Positions 7,623 to 16,605 of a DNA stretch of 64,000 nucleotides are shown here, in pieces; within the stretch, counting starts at the first letter, position 1; each line of letters opens with the position of its first letter. The notes beneath the pieces are model-generated. The model ran no database searches, was not told where the DNA came from, and saw nothing but the letters and a program-made list of their open reading frames with translations. The stretch spans positions 62,001-126,000 of the forward strand of contig NZ_WQLA01000004.1 in NCBI RefSeq assembly GCF_009755275.1, read 5' to 3'. A program made the position numbers and the translations under genes. The stretch comes from Mucilaginibacter aquatilis (GTDB lineage: Bacteria; Bacteroidota; Bacteroidia; Sphingobacteriales; Sphingobacteriaceae).

Positions 7623-9482
7623 ATGGCTAAAGTTTCCATCAACCTGGCAACGGGTTCATTGCAAAAGGAAGAAATTATTGTAGGAATTGATTTAGGTACC
7701 ACCAACTCGCTGGTAGCATTCATCAACCCCGAAAAAAACCCGCAGGTTATAAATGACGCAGGCAAGGGAGTGTTAGTGCCTTCGGTTGTGCATTTTGATA
7801 CCACAGGCACCATTACTGTAGGTAACGAGGCCAAAAATTACCTGGTTACAGACCCGCAAAACACTATATTTTCAGTTAAGCGTTTGCTGGGCCGCTCCTA
7901 TGGAGATATTGAAAATTACAAAGATTTTTTCTCATATAAAGTAATTGATGACAACACAGAAAGCCTTGTTAAGGTTAAAGTAGGCGATCGCTTTTACACC
8001 CCTATCGAACTATCTGGCTTAATATTAAAGGAACTGAAAGAGCGTGCAGAACACGCCCTAAAAACGCCTGTTAACCGCGCGGTGATTACCGTTCCTGCTT
8101 ACTTTAATGATTCGCAACGCCAAGCCACACGCGATGCTGGCAAACTTGCCGGGTTAGACGTTTTACGTATTGTAAATGAACCTACTGCCGCCAGCTTAGC
8201 CTACGGTATAGGGCTTAAGGCCGACGAAACTAAAACCATTGCAGTATACGATTTAGGCGGTGGCACATTTGACGTGTCTATACTGCAAATACAAAACGGC
8301 ATATTTGAGGTGTTAGCTACTAACGGCGACACCTTTTTGGGCGGAGATGATTTTGACCGGGCTATACTTGAATATTGGATTGAAAAAAACCAGTTGAACC
8401 GTACAGAACTTGCTGATAACCGCGAGTTGATGCAGCAGCTGCGCTTAAAGGCCGAAGAAGCTAAAAAAGCGTTTGCACATCAAAGCCTGTTTAATGAAAA
8501 AATTAGCGATATATGGTGTACGCTAGACCGCACTACATTTGAAGAACTGATTGCCCCTAAAGTTGAGCAAACCATTAAAGCCTGTACCAATGCGCTTACA
8601 GATGCAGGCTTAAGCATCAACGATATTGACGAGGTTATTATGGTTGGCGGATCTACCCGCACCGCTTTAGTTAAACGCCGCGTTGGCGATTACTTTGGCA
8701 AAACACCGCATGATGATGTGAACCCTGATGAGGTAGTTGCCCTTGGTGCTTCAATACAAGCCGACATTTTAGCAGGTAACCGTAAAGACATTTTACTGCT
8801 TGATGTAACCCCTCTATCATTGGGCATTGAAACTATGGGCGGTTTAATGGATGTGATTATTCCGCGTAATTCAAAGGTACCTACTAAAGCAGGCAGGCAG
8901 TACACTACCTCTGTCGATGGACAGGTGAATATGAAAATTTCTGTTTACCAGGGTGAACGTGATTTAGTTAAAGAAAACCGCAAACTGGCTGAATTTGATT
9001 TGAAAGGAATACCGGCTATGCCTGCAGGTTTCCCTAAAGTTGATATCAACTTTTTACTTAACGCCGATGGCATATTGAAAGTGCAAGCCATTGAATTACG
9101 CTCTGGTACTAAGCAGGAAGTTGACGTGAAGCCTGCTTACGGTATTACCGATGACCAGGTTGAACAAATGCTTATGGACAGCATTACGCATGCTAAAGAC
9201 GATGTGGCTCAACGTATGCTGATTGAAGCGCGTACCGAAGGTGAACAAATGGTTTATACCACTGAACGCTTCATAGAAAAGCACGGTGCACTACTAAGCG
9301 TTGCTGAAGTTAGCGGTACACACCAATATGTTGAGGCTTTGAAAGCTGCACTTACCAGCGGTGATAAAGACCTCATCCACAAAAAAATTGACGAGCTCAA
9401 TGAACTTACCCGCCCTTATGCCGAACGCGTGATGGACCAGGCTATTGCAACAGCCATGAAGGGTAAGAGTGTTGATGAATAA
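7623..9482 (+). CDS. hscA: HscA, Hsp70 chaperone for Fe-S cluster assembly
   Basis: Cytoplasmic Hsp70 of 619 residues. The ATPase domain (about 18-390) shows IVGIDLGTTNSLVA, YDLGGGTFDVSIL and VGGSTR; the substrate-binding domain follows with PLSLGIETMGG. The short N-terminal extension ending QKEEIIVGIDLG, the total length (E. coli HscA 616) and the absence of a long C-terminal lid tail ending EEVD-like favour HscA over DnaK. HscA helps move Fe-S clusters from the IscU scaffold to targets. No isc/suf, hscB or grpE gene is beside it, so it is an orphan copy. A strong terminator follows. Confidence 0.82.
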   Translation: MAKVSINLATGSLQKEEIIVGIDLGTTNSLVAFINPEKNPQVINDAGKGVLVPSVVHFDTTGTITVGNEAKNYLVTDPQNTIFSVKRLLGRSYGDIENYKDFFSYKVIDDNTESLVKVKVGDRFYTPIELSGLILKELKERAEHALKTPVNRAVITVPAYFNDSQRQATRDAGKLAGLDVLRIVNEPTAASLAYGIGLKADETKTIAVYDLGGGTFDVSILQIQNGIFEVLATNGDTFLGGDDFDRAILEYWIEKNQLNRTELADNRELMQQLRLKAEEAKKAFAHQSLFNEKISDIWCTLDRTTFEELIAPKVEQTIKACTNALTDAGLSINDIDEVIMVGGSTRTALVKRRVGDYFGKTPHDDVNPDEVVALGASIQADILAGNRKDILLLDVTPLSLGIETMGGLMDVIIPRNSKVPTKAGRQYTTSVDGQVNMKISVYQGERDLVKENRKLAEFDLKGIPAMPAGFPKVDINFLLNADGILKVQAIELRSGTKQEVDVKPAYGITDDQVEQMLMDSITHAKDDVAQRMLIEARTEGEQMVYTTERFIEKHGALLSVAEVSGTHQYVEALKAALTSGDKDLIHKKIDELNELTRPYAERVMDQAIATAMKGKSVDE

Positions 9483-9490
9483 TATTAAGT

Positions 9491-9523
9491 AAAGCGTGCA
9501 CATAAACGAGTGTGTGCGCTTTT
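9491..9523 (+). terminator. Terminator between hscA and the convergent WG gene
   Basis: AAAGCGTGCAC, 10-nt loop, GTGTGCGCTTT (11-bp stem with two G-U pairs) followed by a short T run. It begins 8 bases after the hscA stop; its 3' end overlaps the stop codon of the minus-strand gene. Confidence 0.75.
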
Positions 9524-10151
9524 ACATCAAATCAAATTCTGATTTCCAACCAATTTGCTTTTGTATTTGTTCGAATGTAAAGATTCCCATTTTGAGTATC
9601 TGGCCTCTTTTATTAATGTAGCCTGCTTGCTTGCAATGAATTGTATAGTGCTTATCGCCATCATTAGCATGGCTTTCGCCGCCCCATAACACTTCTTCAC
9701 ATGCCTTTCCAACAATGGCTTTGCCTTTATAAAAACTTGTAACAGCTTCAAACTGGGGTTCAATAACAACTTGTCCCTTTTCATTGGCAAAGCCGATAAG
9801 TCCTTTGTTGTCAACTGTGCGTATCAAATTTTCGCGCAGTTCATCAGGTGATGGCTCGCCCTTACTTGTGTTATAAACTTCAAATAACACTTTTTCTCTC
9901 CTGTCAATAGCATACCAGCCATGTTTTTTTCTGAACCCTACTACAGCAAAGTGTTTAAAGCTATTTGTAAAGCAAAATGAATACTTGGCGGTGTCGAGTT
10001 TGAGAACCGTATCACCTTTAGCATTTACAAAAGCGTATCCATACCTATTTTTAAAAGTAGTGTCTTCACGTGATGTAAGCACATCCATTTTAGGCTGTGC
10101 AATTGCAATTGAACAGACAAAGCAAAAAAGCACTACGGCTAAATATTTCAT
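9522..10151 (-). CDS. Secreted WG-repeat-like protein
   Basis: A 209-residue protein with a signal peptide (MKYLAVVLFCFVCSIAIAQ). The mature part contains degenerate WG (KWG) repeats: RYGYAFVNAKGDTV, KHGWYAIDRREKV, NKGLIGFANEKGQVVIEPQFEAV and AGYINKRGQIL. WG repeats form beta structures and their function is unknown. I chose the ATG at 10151 over a start 15 codons upstream because it begins the signal peptide directly. Stand-alone gene, convergent with hscA. Confidence 0.75.
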   Translation of the reverse strand: MKYLAVVLFCFVCSIAIAQPKMDVLTSREDTTFKNRYGYAFVNAKGDTVLKLDTAKYSFCFTNSFKHFAVVGFRKKHGWYAIDRREKVLFEVYNTSKGEPSPDELRENLIRTVDNKGLIGFANEKGQVVIEPQFEAVTSFYKGKAIVGKACEEVLWGGESHANDGDKHYTIHCKQAGYINKRGQILKMGIFTFEQIQKQIGWKSEFDLM

Positions 10152-10220
10152 TGTTGTACCGTTAAGTTTATTAATAAAACTAAAACTGCAAATCAATTAT
10201 TCATTAAACTAACTATTTGC

Positions 10221-10325
10221 TTAACGCAGCCTATTCGCCTTTTTACCTACAACAGCTGCAATAAGTAAGATAACCGTTGAGGAAACTATTATAAATGCAA
10301 ACATCAAATTGAATCCGAAGCCCAT
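10221..10325 (-). CDS. Small single-pass membrane protein (34 aa), putative
   Basis: An ATG-started frame of 34 codons plus TAA, 26 bp downstream of the exonuclease III stop on the same strand. It opens MGFGFN, has a hydrophobic helix of about 20 residues (LMFAFIIVSSTVILLIAAVV) and ends in a basic tail GKKANRLR, the usual positive-inside design of small bacterial membrane proteins. No family is recognised. Either a real microprotein co-transcribed with xth or chance; the clean hydrophobic-then-basic pattern favours the first. Confidence 0.42.
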   Translation of the reverse strand: MGFGFNLMFAFIIVSSTVILLIAAVVGKKANRLR

Positions 10326-10351
10326 TAAGTTGACAGTTGCTTATATTGCAT

Positions 10352-11122
10352 TTATTTCAGCTCAATCCAAACGGGTGCATGATCGCTGGTTTTTTCCCAG
10401 CCGCGTACATGCTTGTCAACACCTGCCGCTTTCAGTTTATCTGATACTTTCGGATTAAGTAAAAAATGGTCAATACGCAAACCGGCGTTACGTCCGTATG
10501 CATTGCGAAAATAATCCCAAAATGTATAAATGGTTTCTTCAGGATATAGCTTACGTATGGCATCTGTCCACCCCTGTGCAACAAGGTTTTGGAATGCCTC
10601 ACGTGTTTCAGGACGGAACAAGGCATCATCCAACCAACGTTCGGGCTTGTAAACATCCTGCTCGGTTGGCATCACGTTAAAGTCTCCTGTAAGTATAACA
10701 GGCATATCCAGTTCAACTAGGCGTGCTGCGTGTTTCTGCAGCCGCTCAAACCAGCTTAATTTGTAATCAAATTTTGGTCCCGGTGCCGGGTTTCCGTTAG
10801 GAAGGTATAGTCCGCCTATTATTACATCGTTAACCATAGCCTCAATGTAGCGGCTTTGTATATCGTCATCGTCACCCGGAAGGCCTCGTTGTAACTCCTT
10901 TATCTCCATGCCGCGGGCTAAGATGGCAACACCGTTCCAGCTTTTTTGCCCGTGCCAAATGGCATTGTACCCTGCATCCTTAATGGCTTCTTCGGGAAAC
11001 TTTTCCTGTGGCGCCTTAAGCTCTTGCAAACAAACTACATCGGGCTGCGCCTCGGCCAGCCAGCGAAGTAAAACCGGCAGTCGGCCGTTTACGCCGTTGA
11101 CATTATAAGTGGCAATTTTCAT
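10352..11122 (-). CDS. xth: Exodeoxyribonuclease III (AP endonuclease)
   Basis: Cytoplasmic Mg-dependent DNA repair nuclease of the EEP fold that cuts at abasic sites and trims 3' ends. All catalytic motifs are visible in 256 residues: YNVNG (Asn near 8), CLQELK (Glu35), LTGDFNV (Asp and Asn), RIDHFL and the final SDHAPVWIE His. Length is standard. It starts at the ATG at 11122 and may be co-transcribed with the small membrane peptide downstream. Confidence 0.95.
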   Translation of the reverse strand: MKIATYNVNGVNGRLPVLLRWLAEAQPDVVCLQELKAPQEKFPEEAIKDAGYNAIWHGQKSWNGVAILARGMEIKELQRGLPGDDDDIQSRYIEAMVNDVIIGGLYLPNGNPAPGPKFDYKLSWFERLQKHAARLVELDMPVILTGDFNVMPTEQDVYKPERWLDDALFRPETREAFQNLVAQGWTDAIRKLYPEETIYTFWDYFRNAYGRNAGLRIDHFLLNPKVSDKLKAAGVDKHVRGWEKTSDHAPVWIELK

Positions 11123-11162
11123 ATTGTAATAATAACATAAAACATTACAATTTGTGGGAGTT

Positions 11163-11184
11163 GATTGAGTAAATACACTCAGTC
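11163..11184. promoter_or_regulatory. Dyad GATTGAGT-N6-ACTCAGTC
   Basis: Eight-bp arms with one G-T pair around AAATAC, 41 bp upstream of xth in the 437-bp divergent spacer that also carries the susA promoter region. It resembles the dyad at 7510-7526 (shared TTGAGTA ... ACTCA), but the spacing differs by one base. Confidence 0.35.
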
Positions 11185-11191
11185 ATTTATT

Positions 11192-11208
11192 TGAACAGTG
11201 GTTGTTCA
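11192..11208. promoter_or_regulatory. Palindrome TGAACA-N5-TGTTCA
   Basis: Six-bp perfect arms around GTGGT in the 437-bp xth/susA spacer. Possible operator for xth or for the starch locus. The rest of this spacer is AT-rich with no gene. Confidence 0.35.
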
Positions 11209-11326
11209 CACTAAGCCTGTTACTATGTTATCTAGGGATTTATCATCATGATTTAGTGAACATACTGCATGTAAAGTTAATTACGTTCAAAATGAGGTTA
11301 AATTTTACAGGTCCGTAATCTAATTA

Positions 11327-11339
11327 TAACACTGTGTTA
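11327..11339. promoter_or_regulatory. Palindrome TAACAC-T-GTGTTA
   Basis: Perfect 13-bp palindrome about 220 bp before the susA start. A weak -7-like TACTTTG lies downstream at 11418, without a well-spaced -33 element. Candidate activator site of the starch locus. Confidence 0.3.
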
Positions 11340-11559
11340 CAGATATTTAAATTGCAAATTCCGTAAATTAATTTTAAAAACCACGGCAGCTTAATTCTTT
11401 TTTGCTGTTTCTGACTTTACTTTGTATTGCTGCAACGATTATTACTCAAAATCGTAAACAGCCATAAACCAATTATACACTTAGTTGAAATTCCGGTATC
11501 AGTAATTTGGATGTGCCGTGTTTTTTGACTGGAAAATAAAAACTATTAACTGACCTTAA

Positions 11560-13407
11560 ATGAGAAGAATTGTACTCTCGCTATTTTTTGTTCTTTCTGT
11601 TTTACTTAGCCAGGCAGCTGAAATAACCAGAGTTGAGCCATCATCATGGTGGACCGGCATGGTTAACAAGCAGCTTCAAATAATGGTTTATGGCAAACAG
11701 ATTGGGTTAAGCCGGTTAATTGTAAATTATTCAGGTGTAACTGTAAAAGAAGTTGCCCATACTGATAATCCAAATTATCTATTTGTTTATTTGAACATTG
11801 CGGATAACACCAAACCGGGCAACGTTAAGCTACAATTTAGACAAGGCAACAAAACGCTTACGCATAACTTTCCGTTGCTTGCACGTACAGCTACAGAAGG
11901 TGCAGCAGGTTTTAGTCAGGCCGATGTTATGTATCTGATAACTCCCGATCGTTTTGCAAATGCCAATGCGGCTAATGATGATTTAGATGGCGTTAAAGTA
12001 AATCGCGAAGACCCAAATGCACGCCATGGCGGTGATTTGGCCGGCATTGCTAAAAACATCAACTACATAAAAGATTTAGGCTTTACAACGGTATGGTTAA
12101 ACCCCGTACAGGAAAACCGCATGCCTGGTGGCTCCTATCACGGCTACGCCATCACCGACTTTTATAATATTGATCCGCGTTTTGGCACTAACAGTGAATT
12201 CAAAACCTTGACGGCTAACATGCACAAAAACGGCTTGAAGGTGGTAATGGATATGATTTTTAACCACTGCGGAAGCTCACATTGGTGGATGAATGACTTG
12301 CCTTCAAAGGACTGGATTAATAATAACTCTGGCAAATATGTACAAACCAACCATGCTAAGTACACTTTGATGGACCCACACGCTGCTGCCATCGATAAAG
12401 ATATTTTGATTAAAGGCTGGTTTGTTAAGGAGATGCCAGATTTAAATCAACGCAACAGGCACCTGGCTACTTATTTAATACAAAACAGCATATGGTGGAT
12501 CGAATTTGCATGTATAGACGGTATACGCCAGGATACATATCCCTACCCCGACTATAAGTTTATGGCCCGCTGGTGCCGCGAGGTACAAGCCGAATATCCG
12601 CAGTTTAACATCGTAGGCGAATCATGGTATGGCCGGTCATCGGCATCATCTTGGTGGCAACAAGGCTCTGTATTGAATAAGCAAGGCAAAACCGGGCTTA
12701 AAACTGTAATGGATTTTCCGCTTACTTTCATAACCTCAGGCGCTTTTGATTATCACAAAGATGATCGCACAGGTGAAGGAAGTCCTTTTTACAGCATATA
12801 CGAAGAGCTTGCTCAAGACTTTATGTTTCCTGACCAAAGCAACATTCTTACATTTTTAGATAACCACGATTTAGACCGCTTTGCCCGTGCAGACGACCAG
12901 GATCTTCGCCGCTATAAACAAGCGCTAGCCTTTTTACTAACCACAAGGGGTATTCCGCAAATTTACTATGGTACCGAAATTTTAATGGACGGTAAAAAAG
13001 CTAAAAGCGATGGCTACGTGCGTACCGACTTCCCTGGTGGCTGGAGCGGTGATAAAAATAATGCGTTTACCCCCGATGGCCGTAGTGATAAGCAAAACGA
13101 GGCCTGGAGTTACTTGCAAAAATTGCTTAAATGGCGTAAACAAAATGCGGCAATAGCAAACGGAAAGCTTGTACACTATGTCCCTGACGAAACCGGCGTG
13201 TATGTTTATGCACGTATAAGTGGCAAAAAAACTGTTTTGGTTATGCTAAATGGTAATAACTCAACCCGCCAAGTACCTATGGATAGGTATAAGCAAGTAG
13301 CCGGCAACCGAACGGAAGGCCTTGATATAATCACAGGCAATAAATTCAATATCACCAAGAGCATATCTGTGCCGGCCAGAGGGCAATTTATATTAGAATT
13401 AAATTAA
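11560..13407 (+). CDS. susA: SusA-like GH13 alpha-amylase / neopullulanase
   Basis: Periplasmic or surface glycoside hydrolase that cuts alpha-1,4 links in maltodextrins or cyclodextrins. Signal peptide residues 1-19; an N-terminal cyclomaltodextrinase-type Ig domain (about 20-110); the GH13 barrel with the nucleophile Asp325 (GIRQDTYPY), acid/base Glu354 (IVGESWY) and transition-state Asp437 (FLDNHDLDRF); and a C-terminal beta domain from about 530. Length 615 matches SusA of Bacteroides. It is the first gene of the starch locus and is separated from susC by 161 bp. Confidence 0.92.
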   Translation: MRRIVLSLFFVLSVLLSQAAEITRVEPSSWWTGMVNKQLQIMVYGKQIGLSRLIVNYSGVTVKEVAHTDNPNYLFVYLNIADNTKPGNVKLQFRQGNKTLTHNFPLLARTATEGAAGFSQADVMYLITPDRFANANAANDDLDGVKVNREDPNARHGGDLAGIAKNINYIKDLGFTTVWLNPVQENRMPGGSYHGYAITDFYNIDPRFGTNSEFKTLTANMHKNGLKVVMDMIFNHCGSSHWWMNDLPSKDWINNNSGKYVQTNHAKYTLMDPHAAAIDKDILIKGWFVKEMPDLNQRNRHLATYLIQNSIWWIEFACIDGIRQDTYPYPDYKFMARWCREVQAEYPQFNIVGESWYGRSSASSWWQQGSVLNKQGKTGLKTVMDFPLTFITSGAFDYHKDDRTGEGSPFYSIYEELAQDFMFPDQSNILTFLDNHDLDRFARADDQDLRRYKQALAFLLTTRGIPQIYYGTEILMDGKKAKSDGYVRTDFPGGWSGDKNNAFTPDGRSDKQNEAWSYLQKLLKWRKQNAAIANGKLVHYVPDETGVYVYARISGKKTVLVMLNGNNSTRQVPMDRYKQVAGNRTEGLDIITGNKFNITKSISVPARGQFILELN

Positions 13408-13488
13408 TCAATTATCCCCAATATGCATAGCAAATAACTGTACCTCAAACCTAACCAACCTAAACAAAAAACAATCGCAGTTTATGCA

Positions 13489-13507
13489 GGTAAGGCTTTG
13501 CCCTACC
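13489..13507 (+). other. Short hairpin in the susA-susC gap
   Basis: GGTAAGGC, loop TTT, GCCCTACC (8-bp stem with one mismatch) within the 161-bp gap, no T run after it. Perhaps an mRNA-processing or stability element that lets susC be expressed at a different level from susA; otherwise I see nothing in the gap. Confidence 0.25.
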
Positions 13508-13568
13508 CCATTATTTCAAACCAATTTTATTTAACCAACAAGGTTTTACAGCAAAAAACAAAAGTTGT

Positions 13569-16500
13569 ATGAGGAAGAACTATCTCAAAAATTATGCAAT
13601 GTTGTGCCTGCTGCTCTTTATTTCGAGCTTTGCATTCGCACAAACCGGGGGCATAACCGGTAAAGTAATCGACGAAAAAGGCGAAGCTTTGCCTGGTGTA
13701 AGTGTTGTTATCACTGGCACTACTCAAGGCACCGTTACCGGCCCCGACGGTGTTTACCGGATAAGTAATTTAAAAACCGGCAGCTACACTGTAGCAGCGC
13801 AATTTATAGGCTACGAAAAAATAAGTAAAGCTGTTACTGTAAGCGCCACAGCTATGGCAACTGCCAATTTCCAACTAGCGCCCGATAACAAGGCTTTGGG
13901 GGAAGTAGTAGTTATAGGTTACGGTACGCAAAACCGTAAAGAAGTAACAGGTGCAATATCAACCGTTTCATCAAAAGATTTTCAAAAGGGTACTACAACC
14001 ACACCTGCGGAATTGATTCAAGGTAAAATTGCTGGTGTATCAGTTAGTACCAACAGCGGCCAGCCGGGTGCAGGCGCTACTATACGTATACGTCAGGGTG
14101 CTTCGCTAAACGCCAGCAACGATCCTTTGATTGTAATTGATGGTGTACCAGTGAGTAACAATGCCATTTCGGGTGCTTCAAACCCATTGGCGTTGATCAA
14201 TCCTGATGACATTGAAACATTTACCGTATTAAAAGATGCCTCGTCAACCGCTATTTACGGTTCAAGGGCATCAAATGGTGTAATTTTAATTACTACAAAA
14301 AAAGGCACTGCCGGTACACCACAGTTTACCTTTTCAACCAAAAATGCCATAGCATCAATGCGTAATAAAATTGACGTATTATCGGCTGATGAAGTACGCA
14401 ACTATATTCGTAATTATGATGCTGCAAATGGTACCAACCGCTCATCATTTTTGGGTAATGCCAATACCGACTGGCAAAACGAAATCTATCAAAAAGCTTT
14501 TACATCTGATAATAACTTTAGTGTATCAGGCACTACCCACAAACTTCCTTACCGTGTTTCGGTTGGATATTTAGATGCTAACGGTTTACTTAAAACCGAC
14601 CGTTTGCAGCGTACCACTGCAGCAATTCGTTTAAGTCCTAAGTTTTTCAATGACGCCTTAAAACTTGATTTTAACGTAAACGGAACTTATGCTAAAAGCC
14701 GTTTTGGCAATCAGGATGCCATTGGTGCATCAATTGCATTTGACCCTACGCAACCTGTTTACAAAACCGGCAGCCCTTTTAACGGCTATAACGAGTGGTA
14801 TAACACAACTGCTGATGGCACTGTGGTGCTTAACCCTAACGCACCACGCAACCCGGTAGCACTGTTAAATGATAAATCAGACATATACAATGCCTACCGC
14901 AGCTTCGGTAATTTCACTGCCGACTATCGTTTTCCTTTCTTAACCGGCTTAAGGGCTAATTTGAATTTAGGTTACGATTTATCAAAAAGTGGTGGCAGCG
15001 TATTTGTTCCTGCTACAGCGGCCCAAGCCTATGCTAATGCCGGATCTAGCTACCAGTCACATCAAAAAAATTACAACACAACCGGCGAGTTTTATTTAAA
15101 CTATGTAACCGATCTTAAATCAATTAAAAGCAATATCAATGCAACTGCCGGTTATGGTTACTACGATTTCCGTACGGTAAACCGCAATTATCCTCGCTAC
15201 AACGCAGCGGGTGGCTTGTTAGCCGGTTCAACCCCTGTGTTTGCCTTTGATGTTCCGCAATACACGCTCGAATCATACTACGGACGTTTAATCTACACTT
15301 TTGACACCAAATACATATTTGCAGGTTCAATTCGTACAGATGGTGTTTCTCGCTTTTCACCAACCGAGCGTTGGGGTGTATTTCCGTCGGCTGCCTTTAC
15401 CTGGCGCATTAGTGACGAGGACTTCCTGAAAACTTCAAAAACTGTATCTGATTTAAAACTACGCGTGAGCTACGGTATAACCGGTCAGCAGGATTTGGGT
15501 AACGATTACCTGTACCGCTATTTGCCTACCTACTTTGTGAGTAACAACGACTCTAAATACCAGTTTGGCAACCAGTTTTATAATATGTATACCCCATCAT
15601 TCTATGATTCAAACTTAAGATGGGAAACAACAGCTACTACCAACGTTGGCTTCGACTTTGGATTCCTGAACCAGCGTATAAGCGGTAGCGTTGATGCCTA
15701 TTATAAAAACACTAAAGACCTGTTATCATACATATTCCTGCCTGCAGGTACCAACTTTACCAACGGTTTGGTTACCAACGTAGGTAACATGGTAAACCGT
15801 GGTATTGAATTGAACTTAAACTTTGTTCCGGTAAAAACTCAGGACATTAACTGGACAGTGAACTACAACATTGCTTACAATCATAACAAAATCACCAACC
15901 TTTCTGCCACAGGTGTAAATGACAGCTCGGTAGGTAATGCAGTAGGCGGTATTACAGGTGGTACAGGTACAAATGTGCAAATACAATCCGTAGGTTATTC
16001 GCCAAATGCATTTTATGTATACCAACAGGTTTATGATCAAAAAACAGGCAAGCCGCTACAAGGCGTATTTGTTGATCAAAACAAAGATGGTGTAATCAAC
16101 AACAGCGATTTATATCATTACAAATCGCCTTTCCCTAAATACATTATGGGTTTCAGCACCAACTTTAACTATAAAAAATGGTCGGCCTCTACTGTATTAC
16201 GTGCAAACATTGGCAATTACATGTATAACAACGTTGCATCCAATCTTGGCACTCAAAATACCATCATTAGCACTGCAGGCAACTTAAATAATAATGCCAG
16301 CCGCGATTTGCTTAATACCGGCTTTACCAACAGCACTTATCTGTCAGATTATTACGTACAAAACGCATCATTCCTGCGCATGGATAACGTTGGGCTTAAC
16401 TACAATTTTGGTAATATTTTTAAAGGACGCGGCTTAAAGCTAAATGTTGGCGCCAACGTGCAAAACGTATTCGTGCTAACCAAGTATAAAGGTCTTGACC

Positions 16501-16580
16501 CTGAAATATCAGGTGGTATAGATAACAAATTTTATCCTCGCCCGCGCACTTATACCTTGAGTTTAAACCTTGGCTTTTAA
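13569..16580 (+). CDS. susC: SusC-like TonB-dependent outer-membrane transporter
   Basis: A 1003-residue TonB-dependent porin for oligosaccharide import. Order: signal peptide (to about residue 25, ending FAFAQ), a carboxypeptidase-regulatory-like domain (ITGKVIDEKGEALPGVSVV), the TonB box region EVVVIGYGTQ, the plug with DPLIVIDGVPV and YGSRASNGVILITTK, then the 22-strand barrel ending in NLGF. It works with SusD, which lids the barrel. Located between the GH13 enzyme and SusD; the substrate is therefore inferred to be starch-derived maltooligosaccharide. Confidence 0.95.
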   Translation: MRKNYLKNYAMLCLLLFISSFAFAQTGGITGKVIDEKGEALPGVSVVITGTTQGTVTGPDGVYRISNLKTGSYTVAAQFIGYEKISKAVTVSATAMATANFQLAPDNKALGEVVVIGYGTQNRKEVTGAISTVSSKDFQKGTTTTPAELIQGKIAGVSVSTNSGQPGAGATIRIRQGASLNASNDPLIVIDGVPVSNNAISGASNPLALINPDDIETFTVLKDASSTAIYGSRASNGVILITTKKGTAGTPQFTFSTKNAIASMRNKIDVLSADEVRNYIRNYDAANGTNRSSFLGNANTDWQNEIYQKAFTSDNNFSVSGTTHKLPYRVSVGYLDANGLLKTDRLQRTTAAIRLSPKFFNDALKLDFNVNGTYAKSRFGNQDAIGASIAFDPTQPVYKTGSPFNGYNEWYNTTADGTVVLNPNAPRNPVALLNDKSDIYNAYRSFGNFTADYRFPFLTGLRANLNLGYDLSKSGGSVFVPATAAQAYANAGSSYQSHQKNYNTTGEFYLNYVTDLKSIKSNINATAGYGYYDFRTVNRNYPRYNAAGGLLAGSTPVFAFDVPQYTLESYYGRLIYTFDTKYIFAGSIRTDGVSRFSPTERWGVFPSAAFTWRISDEDFLKTSKTVSDLKLRVSYGITGQQDLGNDYLYRYLPTYFVSNNDSKYQFGNQFYNMYTPSFYDSNLRWETTATTNVGFDFGFLNQRISGSVDAYYKNTKDLLSYIFLPAGTNFTNGLVTNVGNMVNRGIELNLNFVPVKTQDINWTVNYNIAYNHNKITNLSATGVNDSSVGNAVGGITGGTGTNVQIQSVGYSPNAFYVYQQVYDQKTGKPLQGVFVDQNKDGVINNSDLYHYKSPFPKYIMGFSTNFNYKKWSASTVLRANIGNYMYNNVASNLGTQNTIISTAGNLNNNASRDLLNTGFTNSTYLSDYYVQNASFLRMDNVGLNYNFGNIFKGRGLKLNVGANVQNVFVLTKYKGLDPEISGGIDNKFYPRPRTYTLSLNLGF

Positions 16581-16605
16581 CCCATAAAAGAAGAGAAGAG
16601 AAGAA

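Noticed and set aside
7623-9482. Calling the Hsp70 DnaK
   Set aside because: Its N-terminal extension, 619-residue length and lack of DnaK-type C-terminal tail fit HscA better.
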